Positions 22,569 through 30,236 of a stretch of 32,787 nucleotides of DNA are shown here, one piece after another. Below the pieces are notes generated by a model. It saw only the letters and a list, made by a program, of their open reading frames with translations, ran no database searches and had not been told where the DNA came from. The stretch lies in the NCBI GenBank assembly GCA_016783555.1, contig JADHWH010000018.1:1-32787 (forward strand), in the 5' to 3' direction. Position 1 is the stretch's first letter; each line of letters starts with the position of its first letter. Position numbers and translations under genes: made by a program. This DNA comes from Candidatus Omnitrophota bacterium (GTDB taxonomy: Bacteria > Omnitrophota > Gorgyraeia > JABMRJ01).

Positions 22569-23710
22569 TATTAGTAATAAATTCGGGAAGCTCCTCCATA
22601 AAGTACAAGGTCTTTAAAAAGAAGAGAGAGACCCTTCTTGCGAGAGGCACGGTAGACAGGATAGGCCTTAAGGGATATCCGCCTGACCACAGCGCCGCGA
22701 TAAGGCTTATATTAAAAAGGCTTACGGATAAGAATAGAGGGGCGCTCAAGGATCTTTCCCAGATACGCGCCGTAGGCCACAGGGTGGTGCACGGCGGGGA
22801 GAGATTTAAGGAATCCGTTAAGATAACCGCGGGCGTGATAAGAGAGATAGAGAGGTTCTCCAGGCTGGCCCCTCTGCACAATCCGCCGAATCTTTTGGGC
22901 ATAAAGGCGTGCAGGAGGTTTCTGCCGAAGGTTCCCCAGGCAGCTGTCTTTGACACGGCCTTCTATCAGACGCTCCCCGAGGCGCATTACATCTACGCGA
23001 TACCCTACGGCTTATATAAGAGGTACGGGATAAGAAGGTACGGCTTTCACGGGACGTCCCATAAATATGTGGCGATAAAGACCGCCGAGGCCTTAAATAA
23101 GAGAATCGCGGATTTAAAGATAATAACGTGCCATCTGGGAAACGGATGCAGCGTCACCGCAACCGCCAACGGAAAGGCCGTGGATACAAGCATGGGCTTT
23201 ACGCCGTTAGAGGGATTGGTAATGGGCACGCGCTGCGGCGACATAGACCCCGCCGCCGTCTTTTATCTGATGGAAAAGAGAGGCGTAGGGCTTAAGGCGG
23301 CCGGTGAGCTCTTAAATAAGAGAAGCGGCCTTCTGGGCATATCCGGCATATCAAGCGATATGCGCGATATATATAAAGCGGTTAAGAAGGGCGATAGAAG
23401 AGCAAGGCTTTCATTCGATATATTCATACACAGGATACATAAGTATATAGGCGCCTTCGCCGCGATTATGAACGGGGCCGGCGCCATCACATTCACAGGC
23501 GGCATAGGGGAGAACCATCCTCCGACGAGGAAGAGGGTTTGTGAGAATCTGGGATTTTTAGGAGTTAAGATCGATAATAAGAAGAATAGTTCGAATGCCG
23601 CCGTAATCTCAAAACCGGATTCCGGCGTTAAAGTGCTTGTTATACCGACAGACGAAGAGCTCATGATAGCGAAAGAGACGAAAGAACTAATCGTTCAGCT
23701 TCGTCATTGA
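22565..23710 (+). CDS. ackA: Acetate kinase
   Basis: The protein is 381 aa, slightly short of the usual ~400. It has LVINSGSSSIKYKVF at the N-terminus, HRVVHGGERF, RRYGFHGTSHKYV, TCHLGNGCSVTA, DTSMGFTPLEGLVMGTR and FTGGIGENHPPTRK, all ASKHA-fold hallmarks of AckA. It makes ATP and acetate from acetyl phosphate. The ferredoxin oxidoreductase genes that make acetyl-CoA follow downstream, but no phosphotransacetylase is in the window. The ATG overlaps the preceding stop by ATGA. Confidence 0.95.
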   Translation: MILVINSGSSSIKYKVFKKKRETLLARGTVDRIGLKGYPPDHSAAIRLILKRLTDKNRGALKDLSQIRAVGHRVVHGGERFKESVKITAGVIREIERFSRLAPLHNPPNLLGIKACRRFLPKVPQAAVFDTAFYQTLPEAHYIYAIPYGLYKRYGIRRYGFHGTSHKYVAIKTAEALNKRIADLKIITCHLGNGCSVTATANGKAVDTSMGFTPLEGLVMGTRCGDIDPAAVFYLMEKRGVGLKAAGELLNKRSGLLGISGISSDMRDIYKAVKKGDRRARLSFDIFIHRIHKYIGAFAAIMNGAGAITFTGGIGENHPPTRKRVCENLGFLGVKIDNKKNSSNAAVISKPDSGVKVLVIPTDEELMIAKETKELIVQLRH

Positions 23711-23717
23711 TACGAAT

Positions 23718-23764
23718 CCCCTCTCCCCAAGCCGAAGGCTTGGGGAGAGGGTTAGGGTGAGGGG
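23718..23764 (+). repeat. Palindromic repeat, DUF559-unit family
   Basis: CCCCTCTCCCCAAGCC pairs with GGCTTGGGGAGAGGG, followed by TTAGGGTGAGGGG. It is the same family as the repeats around the DUF559 gene (16536, 16962). Confidence 0.92.
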
Positions 23765-23779
23765 TAAGGACAGGTCCTA

Positions 23780-23819
23780 CCCCCTCACCTTATTCCTCTC
23801 CCCCCTTCGGGGGGAGAGG
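23780..23819 (-). repeat. Palindromic repeat, inverted partner
   Basis: CCCCCTCACCTTATTC leads into CCTCTCCCCCC-TTCG-GGGGGGAGAGG. It faces the copy at 23718 across 15 nt and carries no gene between, so the pair looks like a gene-less version of the DUF559 unit. The porG Shine-Dalgarno lies 6 nt beyond it. Confidence 0.9.
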
Positions 23820-23832
23820 AAAAGAAGGAGAT

Positions 23833-24381
23833 ATGATAGAGATAAGATTTCACGGAAGGGGCGGACAGGGAGCTGTTGTAGCCTCGGGCATATTGGCAGA
23901 GGCGGCATTCAGAGAAGGAAAAGACGTCCAGTCTTTTCCTTTCTTCGGAGTGGAAAGGCGGGGCGCTCCCGTAGTCGCCTTTACCCGCATAGACTCAAAA
24001 TACATACGTTTAAGGCAGAAGATATACACGCCTGATTATGTACTGGTATTAGACCCTACATTGGTTGAGAAGATAGATGTCGCTAAGGGCCTGAAAAAGG
24101 GAGGGTCTATACTTATAAATACTGATAAGAATCCGGATGCATTTTCGTTTGGAGGCGAATATACGGTCGCGACCGTCAATGCCTCTAACATTGCCACCAG
24201 GCTCGGCCTGGGGTCCAAATCATCACCGATTGTAAATACGACTCTATTAGGGGCCTTTTCCAAATTTACAGGTATCGTAGGCATAAAGTCTGTGTTGGCG
24301 GCTATAGAAGGGCGTGTGCCCGTAAAGAGAAAAGAGAATATGCTGGCGGCGAGATTGGCTTATGAAAAAGTCAGGTTCTAA
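23833..24381 (+). CDS. porG: 2-oxoacid:ferredoxin oxidoreductase, gamma subunit
   Basis: The protein is 182 aa. It has the gamma-subunit pattern [24 protein letters not shown], then [15 protein letters not shown] and NTTLLGAF. The subunit belongs to the four-part archaeal-type pyruvate oxidoreductase. An AAGGAG lies just before the ATG. The four genes stand in the order gamma, delta, alpha, beta, as in the four-subunit enzymes. Substrate assignment (pyruvate versus another 2-oxoacid) is not decided by this subunit. The ATG of the delta gene lies inside its last codons (24362). Confidence 0.92.
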
Positions 24382-24688
24382 AAGAAAAAAGAGCAATAAG
24401 AAGGGCATAAAGACCATTATCTTTAAAGGCCATAAGGATATGCCGCCTTGCGCCATATCATTTGCGAATACGATGTATAATAAGACCGGCAAATGGCGCT
24501 CTATAAAACCGGTAATCCTTAAGGAGAAATGCACATCCTGCCTTTTGTGCTGGAAGTTCTGCCCGGAGGCGTGCGTCTCTATTAAGAACAAAAGGCCCGT
24601 GATAGACTATGAGTACTGTAAAGGCTGCGGGATATGCCAAGAGGTCTGCGTAAAGGGCGCTGTCCTGCTTGAAGAGGAGAAAAAGTAG
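24362..24688 (+). CDS. porD: 2-oxoacid:ferredoxin oxidoreductase, delta subunit
   Basis: The protein is 108 aa. Two ferredoxin-type [4Fe-4S] motifs are present: CTSCLLCWKFCP and CKGCGICQEVC (followed by Val instead of Pro). The basic Lys-rich N-terminus ([17 protein letters not shown]) precedes. It passes electrons from the alpha/beta core to ferredoxin. The start overlaps the gamma gene by 20 nt, giving coupled translation. Confidence 0.93.
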   Translation: MKKSGSKRKKSNKKGIKTIIFKGHKDMPPCAISFANTMYNKTGKWRSIKPVILKEKCTSCLLCWKFCPEACVSIKNKRPVIDYEYCKGCGICQEVCVKGAVLLEEEKK

Positions 24689-24692
24689 ATGA

Positions 24693-24739
24693 ACCCAGCC
24701 CCTCCATATGGGGGGCGGGTTCATAAGGAGGGGCTGGGT
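24693..24739 (+). promoter_or_regulatory. Three-armed hairpin sequestering the porA start
   Basis: The left arm ACCCAGCCCCTCC (24693-24705), 4 nt after the TAG of porD, pairs perfectly with the right arm GGAGGGGCTGGGT (24727-24739). The middle stretch GGGGGGCGGGTT (24710-24721) can pair with the left arm imperfectly. The Shine-Dalgarno AAGGAGG (24725-24731) and two bases of the GTG start (24738) are inside the right arm. The layout equals that at 21678, but the stem sequence is unrelated. Confidence 0.74.
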
Positions 24740-25892
24740 GAAATTAGTTATAACAGGCAACCATGCGGTATCTTACGGCGCCAAGCTGGCGCGCGCAGAG
24801 GTCATAGCCGCCTATCCTATAACCCCCCAGACTGAAGTGGTGGAGAAGCTCTCTACCATGGTGGCAAATAAGGAGCTTAAGGCCAAGTTTATCAAGGTTG
24901 AATCAGAGCACTCGGCCATGGCCGCGTGCATAGGCGCGTCCGCCGTAGGGGCAAGGTCCTTTACCGCTACTTCCTCTCAAGGGCTGGCGCTTATGCATGA
25001 GATGCTCCACTGGGCCGCTAACGCGAGACTGCCTGTGGTCATGGCAAACATAAACAGGGCCATGGGGCCTCCGTGGAATATATGGTCGGACCAGACCGAC
25101 TCGCTCGCGCAGAGGGATACGGGTTGGCTTCAGTTTTATTGTGAGAATAACCAGGAGATACTTGATACCATAATACAGTCATATAAGGTCTGCGAAAAGG
25201 TGCTTCTGCCTGGCATGGTTGTCCTGGACGCCTTTATACTCTCTCATACATCTGAGCCGGTTGAGATACCGCCTCAGAAGCTGATAGATGAATACCTTCC
25301 CGCGTACAATCCCAAGTACAAGCTGGATGTCAAAGACCCTCATACCTTCGGCGGCCTTACAAGCCCTGACCTGTATTATGAGCTTAGATACAAGATACAG
25401 AATTCCATGGAAGATGCCTTAAGCGAAATAAAGAGAGCAGACTCATCATTTAAGAGAAAGTTCGGAAGGGGCTACGGGCTTGTAGAGGAATATAGGGCCA
25501 GGGATGCCGATACATTGCTTATAGTCTCGGGCTCCATGTCTTCTACCGCAAAGGTAGCGGTTGATATGATGCGCGAAAAAGGAGAGAGGGCGGGGCTCTT
25601 AAGGATAAGGGTATTCAGGCCGTTTCCCAAAGATGAGATTAGAAGAGTTGTGAGGCGCGGCGTAAAGAGGATAGGGGTTATAGACAGAAACATATCTTTC
25701 GGCAGCGAAGGTATATTTTTCCAGGAGGTCAAGTCAGCCCTCTGCAACGAAAAGAGGAAAGTCCCCATTTACGGCTTTGTAGCGGGGTTGGGCGGAAGAG
25801 ACGTTACCGTAGAAGATATTATTAACATAAAGAAGAGTATAAAATCGAATAACAGACTTAAGGATATAATATGGGTAGGGGTAAAAAAATAA
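24738..25892 (+). CDS. porA: 2-oxoacid:ferredoxin oxidoreductase, alpha subunit
   Basis: The protein is 384 aa from the GTG at 24738. It has AAYPITPQTEVVEKL, the TPP-pyrimidine-domain motif shared by these enzymes, EHSAMAACIGASAVGARSFTATSSQGLALMHEM, and NRAMGPPWNIWSDQTDS. The C-terminus contains the IGVIDRNISFG segment. It oxidatively decarboxylates pyruvate (or a related 2-oxoacid) to acyl-CoA, together with beta. GTG 24738 is chosen over an in-frame ATG at 24708 because AAGGAGG lies 6 nt before it and the extra residues would be encoded by the hairpin element. The end overlaps porB. Confidence 0.93.
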   Translation: MKLVITGNHAVSYGAKLARAEVIAAYPITPQTEVVEKLSTMVANKELKAKFIKVESEHSAMAACIGASAVGARSFTATSSQGLALMHEMLHWAANARLPVVMANINRAMGPPWNIWSDQTDSLAQRDTGWLQFYCENNQEILDTIIQSYKVCEKVLLPGMVVLDAFILSHTSEPVEIPPQKLIDEYLPAYNPKYKLDVKDPHTFGGLTSPDLYYELRYKIQNSMEDALSEIKRADSSFKRKFGRGYGLVEEYRARDADTLLIVSGSMSSTAKVAVDMMREKGERAGLLRIRVFRPFPKDEIRRVVRRGVKRIGVIDRNISFGSEGIFFQEVKSALCNEKRKVPIYGFVAGLGGRDVTVEDIINIKKSIKSNNRLKDIIWVGVKK

Positions 25893-26812
25893 GCCCCGTT
25901 AGACCTCGGAAGAGGTCTTATGGGAAAAGGTCTAACGGGGTAAGGTTTTCCATACCGCAGGAAGAGATAATGTCTCCCGGCCATGTCGCCTGTCAGGGGT
26001 GCGGGGCAACCCTGGCTATGAGATACGCCTTAAAGGCGCTTGGGAGGAATACCATAGTGGTAATACCCGCCTGCTGCTGGTCTGTTATAGACGGGCCGTT
26101 TCCGTATTCATCGCTCGGCGTGCCCCTCTTTCACACGGCTTTTGAGACAGCCGCTTCCACCGCTTCCGGCATAGCGGCCGGTTTGGAGATGGAAGGCAAT
26201 AAGGATACAAATGTCCTCGCGTGGGCAGGCGATGGGGGAACGGCCGATATAGGTATTCAGGCGTTATCAGGGGCGGTAGAGCGAAGGGATAAGATTATAT
26301 ACGTATGCTATGACAACGAGGCCTATATGAACACAGGGATCCAGAGGAGCTCATCCACTCCTTACGGGGCATGGACCACAACAACACCGGTTGAGGAATT
26401 TAAGTCTAGACCTAAGAAGAATATGGTTGAGATAATAGCGGCGCATGACATTCCGTATGCGGCTTCCGCGAATATATCATATCCGGAAGACTTTGTGGGG
26501 AAGCTTAAGAAGGCAAAGGGGATACCCGGAGCCAAATATATTCAGGTCTTAAGCCCCTGTCCCGCGGGTTGGAAGTATTCCTCTGAAATGACCATAAGAT
26601 TAGGGAAGCTCGCTTTCGAGACCTGCGTATACCCTCTTTACGAGGTAGAAGGCGGCAAGTATATTGTGAAGAAGCCGGCAAGAAAGAGGCCGGTTGAGGA
26701 ATACCTAAAGCATCAGGGAAGGTTCAAGCATCTTACCAAGACCGGGATTGAGCAGATTCAGCATGACGTCGATCTCGCCTGGGAGAAGCTACTCAGGAAA
26801 GAGTCGATATAA
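25871..26812 (+). CDS. porB: 2-oxoacid:ferredoxin oxidoreductase, beta subunit
   Basis: The protein is 313 aa from ATG 25871. The TPP-binding region shows AWAGDGGTADIGIQALSGAVER with YDNEAYMNTGIQ. HVACQGCGATLA supplies two of the cluster Cys, and VLSPCPAGW a third. The start at 25871 has TAAGGAT upstream and overlaps porA by 22 nt. Residues 8-23 are encoded by a hairpin repeat (25894-25940) and are not part of the usual subunit; homology-like sequence begins at about RFSIPQEE. ATG 25970 (residue 34) also has a fair Shine-Dalgarno (AGGAAGAG) but would drop the IPQEE motif, which I recall as a usual feature of related subunits. Function is firm; the start is uncertain. Confidence 0.9.
   Translation: MGRGKKISPVRPRKRSYGKRSNGVRFSIPQEEIMSPGHVACQGCGATLAMRYALKALGRNTIVVIPACCWSVIDGPFPYSSLGVPLFHTAFETAASTASGIAAGLEMEGNKDTNVLAWAGDGGTADIGIQALSGAVERRDKIIYVCYDNEAYMNTGIQRSSSTPYGAWTTTTPVEEFKSRPKKNMVEIIAAHDIPYAASANISYPEDFVGKLKKAKGIPGAKYIQVLSPCPAGWKYSSEMTIRLGKLAFETCVYPLYEVEGGKYIVKKPARKRPVEEYLKHQGRFKHLTKTGIEQIQHDVDLAWEKLLRKESI
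25894..25940 (+). repeat. Three-armed hairpin element inside the porB 5' end
   Basis: The left arm CCCCGTTAGACCT (25894-25906) pairs perfectly with the right arm AGGTCTAACGGGG (25928-25940) and with the middle arm AGGTCTTATGGG (25913-25924) at 11 of 12 positions, one G-U. The arm sequence matches the element at 21678 (CCCGTTAGACC). It begins 1 nt after the porA stop. Where the other copies have a start codon, this one has GTA (25940-25942). Confidence 0.82.
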
Positions 26813-26816
26813 AAAA

Positions 26817-26883
26817 AGGATGGACACAGCCGTTATAGGCATTAGCCTTTGATCCCAAGCGGGAACATCTGCTGCGCCATCCT
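26817..26883. other. Branched-fold intergenic structure
   Basis: AGGATGG (26817-26823) pairs with CCATCCT (26877-26883), and CAGC (26827-26830) with GCTG (26871-26874). Inside lie hairpins AGGC-ATTA-GCCT (26837-26848) and TCCC-AAGC-GGGA (26853-26864). On the minus strand the closing stem is followed by seven T. The fold could be a bidirectional terminator or a small structured RNA; the pairing is seen, the role is not. Confidence 0.4.
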
Positions 26884-26923
26884 CTTTATTATTATACCTG
26901 ATAATAACTGAAAAATCAAGCCC

Positions 26924-26951
26924 TTGACAAATGAGGTAGGTTCATCATTAT
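26924..26951 (+). promoter_or_regulatory. Probable sigma-70-type promoter of the HAD gene
   Basis: TTGACA (26924-26929) is a perfect -35 box, with CATTAT (26946-26951) as a four-of-six -10 after a 16-nt spacer. The ATG is at 26981, preceded by AAGGAG. Confidence 0.55.
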
Positions 26952-26980
26952 TTATATAACTTATTACGGCATAAGGAGTT

Positions 26981-27637
26981 ATGAATACCAAGATTGTAAA
27001 AATTTTAAATAATGCATATGCGGTTATCTTCGATCTCGACGGGGTCATAGTCGATACAATGCCCTTTCACGCCAGGGCCTGGCAGGAGACCTTTAAGAAA
27101 TTCGGCATAAAAGTCTCAAAGAAAGATATATACTTAAGAGAGGGGGAGAAGTGGGATAAGACCTTCTTTGATATCTTGAAGAAACACAAAATAAAGATAA
27201 CAGATGAGATTAAAAGAGAGGTCTTCAGGCACAGGGAGAACGTCTTTAAGAATATCCTCAAAATCCGCATCTTTAAGGACGCGCCCCCTCTTATAAGGGC
27301 GTTAAAGAAGAGAGGGCTTAAGCTGGCCCTTGTTACAGGCACCCCCCGTAAAGAGGTCATAAGGATCCTGCCTCGCAGGCTTTACACGCTCTTTGATGTG
27401 GTAATCCCCAGCGACGAGGTAAGGCACGGCAAGCCCCATCCGGAACCGTTTCTGAAAGCCCTAAAGGCCTTAAAGACCTCCCCCAAAGAGACCATAGTGA
27501 TAGAGAACTCCCCCAATGGTATAATAGCAGCTAAGAAGGCTAATATGAAGGTAATAGCCATAGAAACCTCTTTATCCAGACGGTACCTAAAGGAAGCAGA
27601 CTTTATATTGAAATCTCTCGGTCAGATTCCTTCCTAA
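26981..27637 (+). CDS. HAD-family phosphatase, beta-phosphoglucomutase-like
   Basis: The protein is 218 aa. HAD motif I is IFDLDGVIVDT (Asp nucleophile and acid/base Asp), motif II LALVTGT, then HGKPHPEPF with the conserved Lys, and motif IV IENSPNG (usually ED-S). In the last motif, Asn replaces the common Asp of the EDS-type motif. Members dephosphorylate or isomerise small sugar phosphates; substrate not predicted. It has its own probable promoter. Confidence 0.88.
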   Translation: MNTKIVKILNNAYAVIFDLDGVIVDTMPFHARAWQETFKKFGIKVSKKDIYLREGEKWDKTFFDILKKHKIKITDEIKREVFRHRENVFKNILKIRIFKDAPPLIRALKKRGLKLALVTGTPRKEVIRILPRRLYTLFDVVIPSDEVRHGKPHPEPFLKALKALKTSPKETIVIENSPNGIIAAKKANMKVIAIETSLSRRYLKEADFILKSLGQIPS

Positions 27638-27677
27638 ACCTATTGCATTAATTTAACAAATATGATAAACTAGTAGT

Positions 27678-28316
27678 ATGAAATACGGAGAATTTATCAA
27701 GTTAGTCAGGGATCTGCCTCTTATCGAGGTAGGGCTTATTCTTGCGGGTGTCCCCAATCCGGACCCCGTTAAGGTGCAGATCAGTCGTTGGGTAAAGGCG
27801 CATAAGCTTATCCAGCTGAGACGGGGCGTATACCTGCTTCCTAAGGCATTCCGTAAGATCGATGTTTATGAGCCATACTTAGCGGCGGTTTTAAAGAAAC
27901 CCTCATATATCAGTATTGAAAAGGCGCTTGAGTACCACGATATAATCCCTGAAGCAGTGAAAATTTTTACTTCGGTAACGACAAAAAGAGGAAGAAGATT
28001 TACGACAAAACTGGGTGTTTTTAATTATCAGCATATCAAAAATTCTCTTTTTTGGGGTTACGAAGCGGTTACAATTAACAAACAAACGGCCTTCTTTGCG
28101 ACACCGGAGAAAGCCCTTCTTGATCTTTTATACCTTAAGAGGATTAAGACGACTACCGCGTATCTGGATGAATTAAGACTGCAGAATCTTGAAAGGCTAA
28201 ACCTTAGGCGGCTTCTCGAATACGGCCGCCGGTTTAAAAAACCGGGTATGCGCCGCGCCGCAAGGCTTATCAAAAAATACGCCGAATACCAAAAAAAGGG
28301 CAGGAGGGTGGCATGA
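27678..28316 (+). CDS. AbiEi-family antitoxin (type IV toxin-antitoxin)
   Basis: The protein is 212 aa. An N-terminal winged-helix region (VQISRWVKAHKLIQLRRGVYLLPKAF) with the RRGVYLLP feature marks AbiEi antitoxins; the C-terminal domain contains TPEKALLDLLYL, also typical. AbiEi represses its own operon and counteracts AbiEii without direct binding in the type IV model. The gene overlaps the toxin gene by ATGA. A TATGAT at 27661-27666 could be the -10 box, with no good -35. Confidence 0.88.
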   Translation: MKYGEFIKLVRDLPLIEVGLILAGVPNPDPVKVQISRWVKAHKLIQLRRGVYLLPKAFRKIDVYEPYLAAVLKKPSYISIEKALEYHDIIPEAVKIFTSVTTKRGRRFTTKLGVFNYQHIKNSLFWGYEAVTINKQTAFFATPEKALLDLLYLKRIKTTTAYLDELRLQNLERLNLRRLLEYGRRFKKPGMRRAARLIKKYAEYQKKGRRVA

Positions 28317-29116
28317 AAGACTACGTCCTGGAGCTTGTTTCAAAACAGACCGGCTACAATGCGAAATTAAACATTATGCGTGAGTACCTGCAGGCTTACG
28401 CCTTAAGGATCCTGCATGACCAGGGCATCTTTCGCACAACCGCTTTTTTGGGAGGAACGGCCTTGCGTTTTTTGTATGATATGCCGCGCTTCTCGGAAGA
28501 CCTTGATTTTTCGGCTGCCGGGAAAAAAGGTGACGATTTTTCTTCGCTCATTAAAAAACTGAAAGATGATCTGGTTTCAGCCGGTTATAATGTCACCGCC
28601 ACTCATAAGAAAGAAAAGACCGTATTAAGTTCTTTTATCAGGTTTGAAGGCCTGATGTATGAAACTCGAATTTCACCTCATAAGAATCAGAAATTCTCTA
28701 TTAAGCTGGAAATCGATACCAACCCCCCGGCCGGGGCGGCGCTCAAGACCGTTGTCGTTAATAAGTATTTTCCGATTGCGTTTTTATCATATGATCTCGC
28801 ATCGCTTTTCGCCGGCAAGATTCACGCCCTTTTAAGCCGCAAATATACAAAAGGAAGGGATTTTTTCGATCTCGGCTGGTATCTTTCCAAATGGAAGGAT
28901 TTGGTTCCAAACTTGACGTTACTGGAGAATGCCTTGAAACAAACCGGCTGGAAAGGCGAAATCCCGACCAGAGACAATTGGAGAGATTTGCTCTATAAAA
29001 CAGTTAAAGATAAAGACTGGAAAAAGATAAAACAGGATGTAGAAAGTTTTCTCGAAAACCCGGCTGATCTTAATATTTTAACACAGGAGAACGTGCTAAA
29101 CCTGCTAAGACCTTGA
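28313..29116 (+). CDS. AbiEii/AbiGii-family nucleotidyltransferase toxin
   Basis: The protein is 267 aa. The nucleotidyltransferase core is FLGGTALRFLYDMPRFSEDLDFS (GG at residues 47-48, metal Asp63 and Asp65), followed by KLEIDTNPP with a likely third Asp and GRDFFDLGWYLSK. AbiEii proteins transfer nucleotides, some to tRNA 3' ends, and stop growth, for example during phage infection. All catalytic residues appear intact, so it should be active. The start overlaps the antitoxin gene. Confidence 0.9.
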   Translation: MKDYVLELVSKQTGYNAKLNIMREYLQAYALRILHDQGIFRTTAFLGGTALRFLYDMPRFSEDLDFSAAGKKGDDFSSLIKKLKDDLVSAGYNVTATHKKEKTVLSSFIRFEGLMYETRISPHKNQKFSIKLEIDTNPPAGAALKTVVVNKYFPIAFLSYDLASLFAGKIHALLSRKYTKGRDFFDLGWYLSKWKDLVPNLTLLENALKQTGWKGEIPTRDNWRDLLYKTVKDKDWKKIKQDVESFLENPADLNILTQENVLNLLRP

Positions 29117-29122
29117 GGTGAA

Positions 29123-29476
29123 GTGTTGTTTAAAAATAAAAGCGCTGTTGTAAGCCCTCTATTGTTTATGGTCTTTATATTTATCTTATCCTCTATCCCC
29201 GGAAGCGACATCCCCGTGCTCGTCCCGCGTATTCAGGACTTTTTGCACATACCGCTTTTTGCAGCGCTTGCGCTTTTATGGATAAGGGCATTCAGCCATA
29301 ACAATTTCGACCGTAGGAAAGCTATTTTTTATACCTTGATTATTACGATATTATATTCTTTCTTTGATGAATTCCATCAGTCTTTTACACCCGGCAGGGA
29401 TGCCTCGTTCTATGATGTCTTATCTGATATCATAGGAAGCGCGGTGGGAACGTTTATTTATCGCTATAAGAAGTGA
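29123..29476 (+). CDS. VanZ-like membrane protein
   Basis: The protein is 117 aa. It has four predicted transmembrane helices, SSIPGSD near the start, LHIPLFAALALL, and FDEFHQSFTPGRDASFYDVLSDIIG, the conserved VanZ block. Its function is unknown; VanZ gives teicoplanin resistance in some Gram-positives, but that cannot be assumed here. The GTG start has GAGGTG upstream. The stop lies 1 nt from the stop of the convergent rpoN C-terminal part. Confidence 0.85.
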   Translation: MLFKNKSAVVSPLLFMVFIFILSSIPGSDIPVLVPRIQDFLHIPLFAALALLWIRAFSHNNFDRRKAIFYTLIITILYSFFDEFHQSFTPGRDASFYDVLSDIIGSAVGTFIYRYKK

Positions 29477-29477
29477 C

Positions 29478-30236
29478 TTACCTCTTTCTTCTCAAGTGGG
29501 TAGGAAGTATACGAAGTGACTCGCGGTATTTGGCAACCGTCCTTCTCTTTATAACAATCCCTTCGAGCTCTAATCTCTCCTTTACGGCATTATCGCTGTA
29601 GGGGGTTTTTTTGTCTTCTCTGTCCACAATCTCTCTTATCTTCTTCTTAACAGAGACCTTTGATATTATCTCGCCGTTCGTCTTCTTAACCGAATGGCTT
29701 AAGAGGGACTTTAAAGGCACTACCTTGTCATTGATCTGCACGTACTTGTTCGAGACGGTCCTTGATATCGTGGAAGGATGAAGCTTCAGGTTTTCCGCTA
29801 CGGTGTTTATGGTCAGGGAGTTGATATCCGATATATCGCCGTTTAAGGTGTGTTTTTGATGCTTGAGGACATAGTCGGCTACGCGGCACATGGTCTCTTC
29901 GCGCCGCTTCAGGCTGTCGATAAGCCCTTTTGCGTCGTTCATGTTATTCCTTAGGAATTCCTTTGCCTGGGGGTCTTTTATGACCTCAAGCTTATTTTCG
30001 TATGGGTTGTAAAGCCTAAGCTGGGGGACCCATTCTCTGTTTAGCTCAAGGTAGAGATTATCACCGCTTGTCTTTGCTATCAAATCGGGGACAACCCGCT
30101 CTGCGTTTTTCGAAAGGACGGTGCTGGCGGGTTTGGGGTTTAACTTCTTTATATTACCTATAGCCTCCTCGACCTCTTTTTTTATCTTTATTAAGGGCGC
30201 GCGATATCTTACTCGCGTCATCTTTCGCAAGCTCAT
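29478..30236 (-). CDS. rpoN: Sigma-54 RpoN, C-terminal part (out of frame)
   Basis: This ORF gives the core-binding and DNA-binding domains of sigma-54: KKLNPKPAS, then LYLELNREWVPQLRL, TVAENLKLHPSTISRTVSNKY (helix-turn-helix for the -12 element) and the RpoN box KRRTVAKYRE for the -24 element, ending in LPTHLRRKR. The first ~17 residues of the ORF are read in the wrong frame; true coding starts near the A7 run (30177-30183 on the plus strand). The N-terminal part is the ORF at 30154-30783. Removing one A joins them into one protein of about 450 aa, slightly below the usual size. See the frameshift entry. Confidence 0.88.
   Translation of the reverse strand: MSLRKMTRVRYRAPLIKIKKEVEEAIGNIKKLNPKPASTVLSKNAERVVPDLIAKTSGDNLYLELNREWVPQLRLYNPYENKLEVIKDPQAKEFLRNNMNDAKGLIDSLKRREETMCRVADYVLKHQKHTLNGDISDINSLTINTVAENLKLHPSTISRTVSNKYVQINDKVVPLKSLLSHSVKKTNGEIISKVSVKKKIREIVDREDKKTPYSDNAVKERLELEGIVIKRRTVAKYRESLRILPTHLRRKR

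Noticed and set aside
26842-27048. Small minus-strand ORF over the structured intergenic gap
   Set aside because: It begins inside the HAD gene, has no Shine-Dalgarno, and its last residues just read the hairpin region; no family signature.
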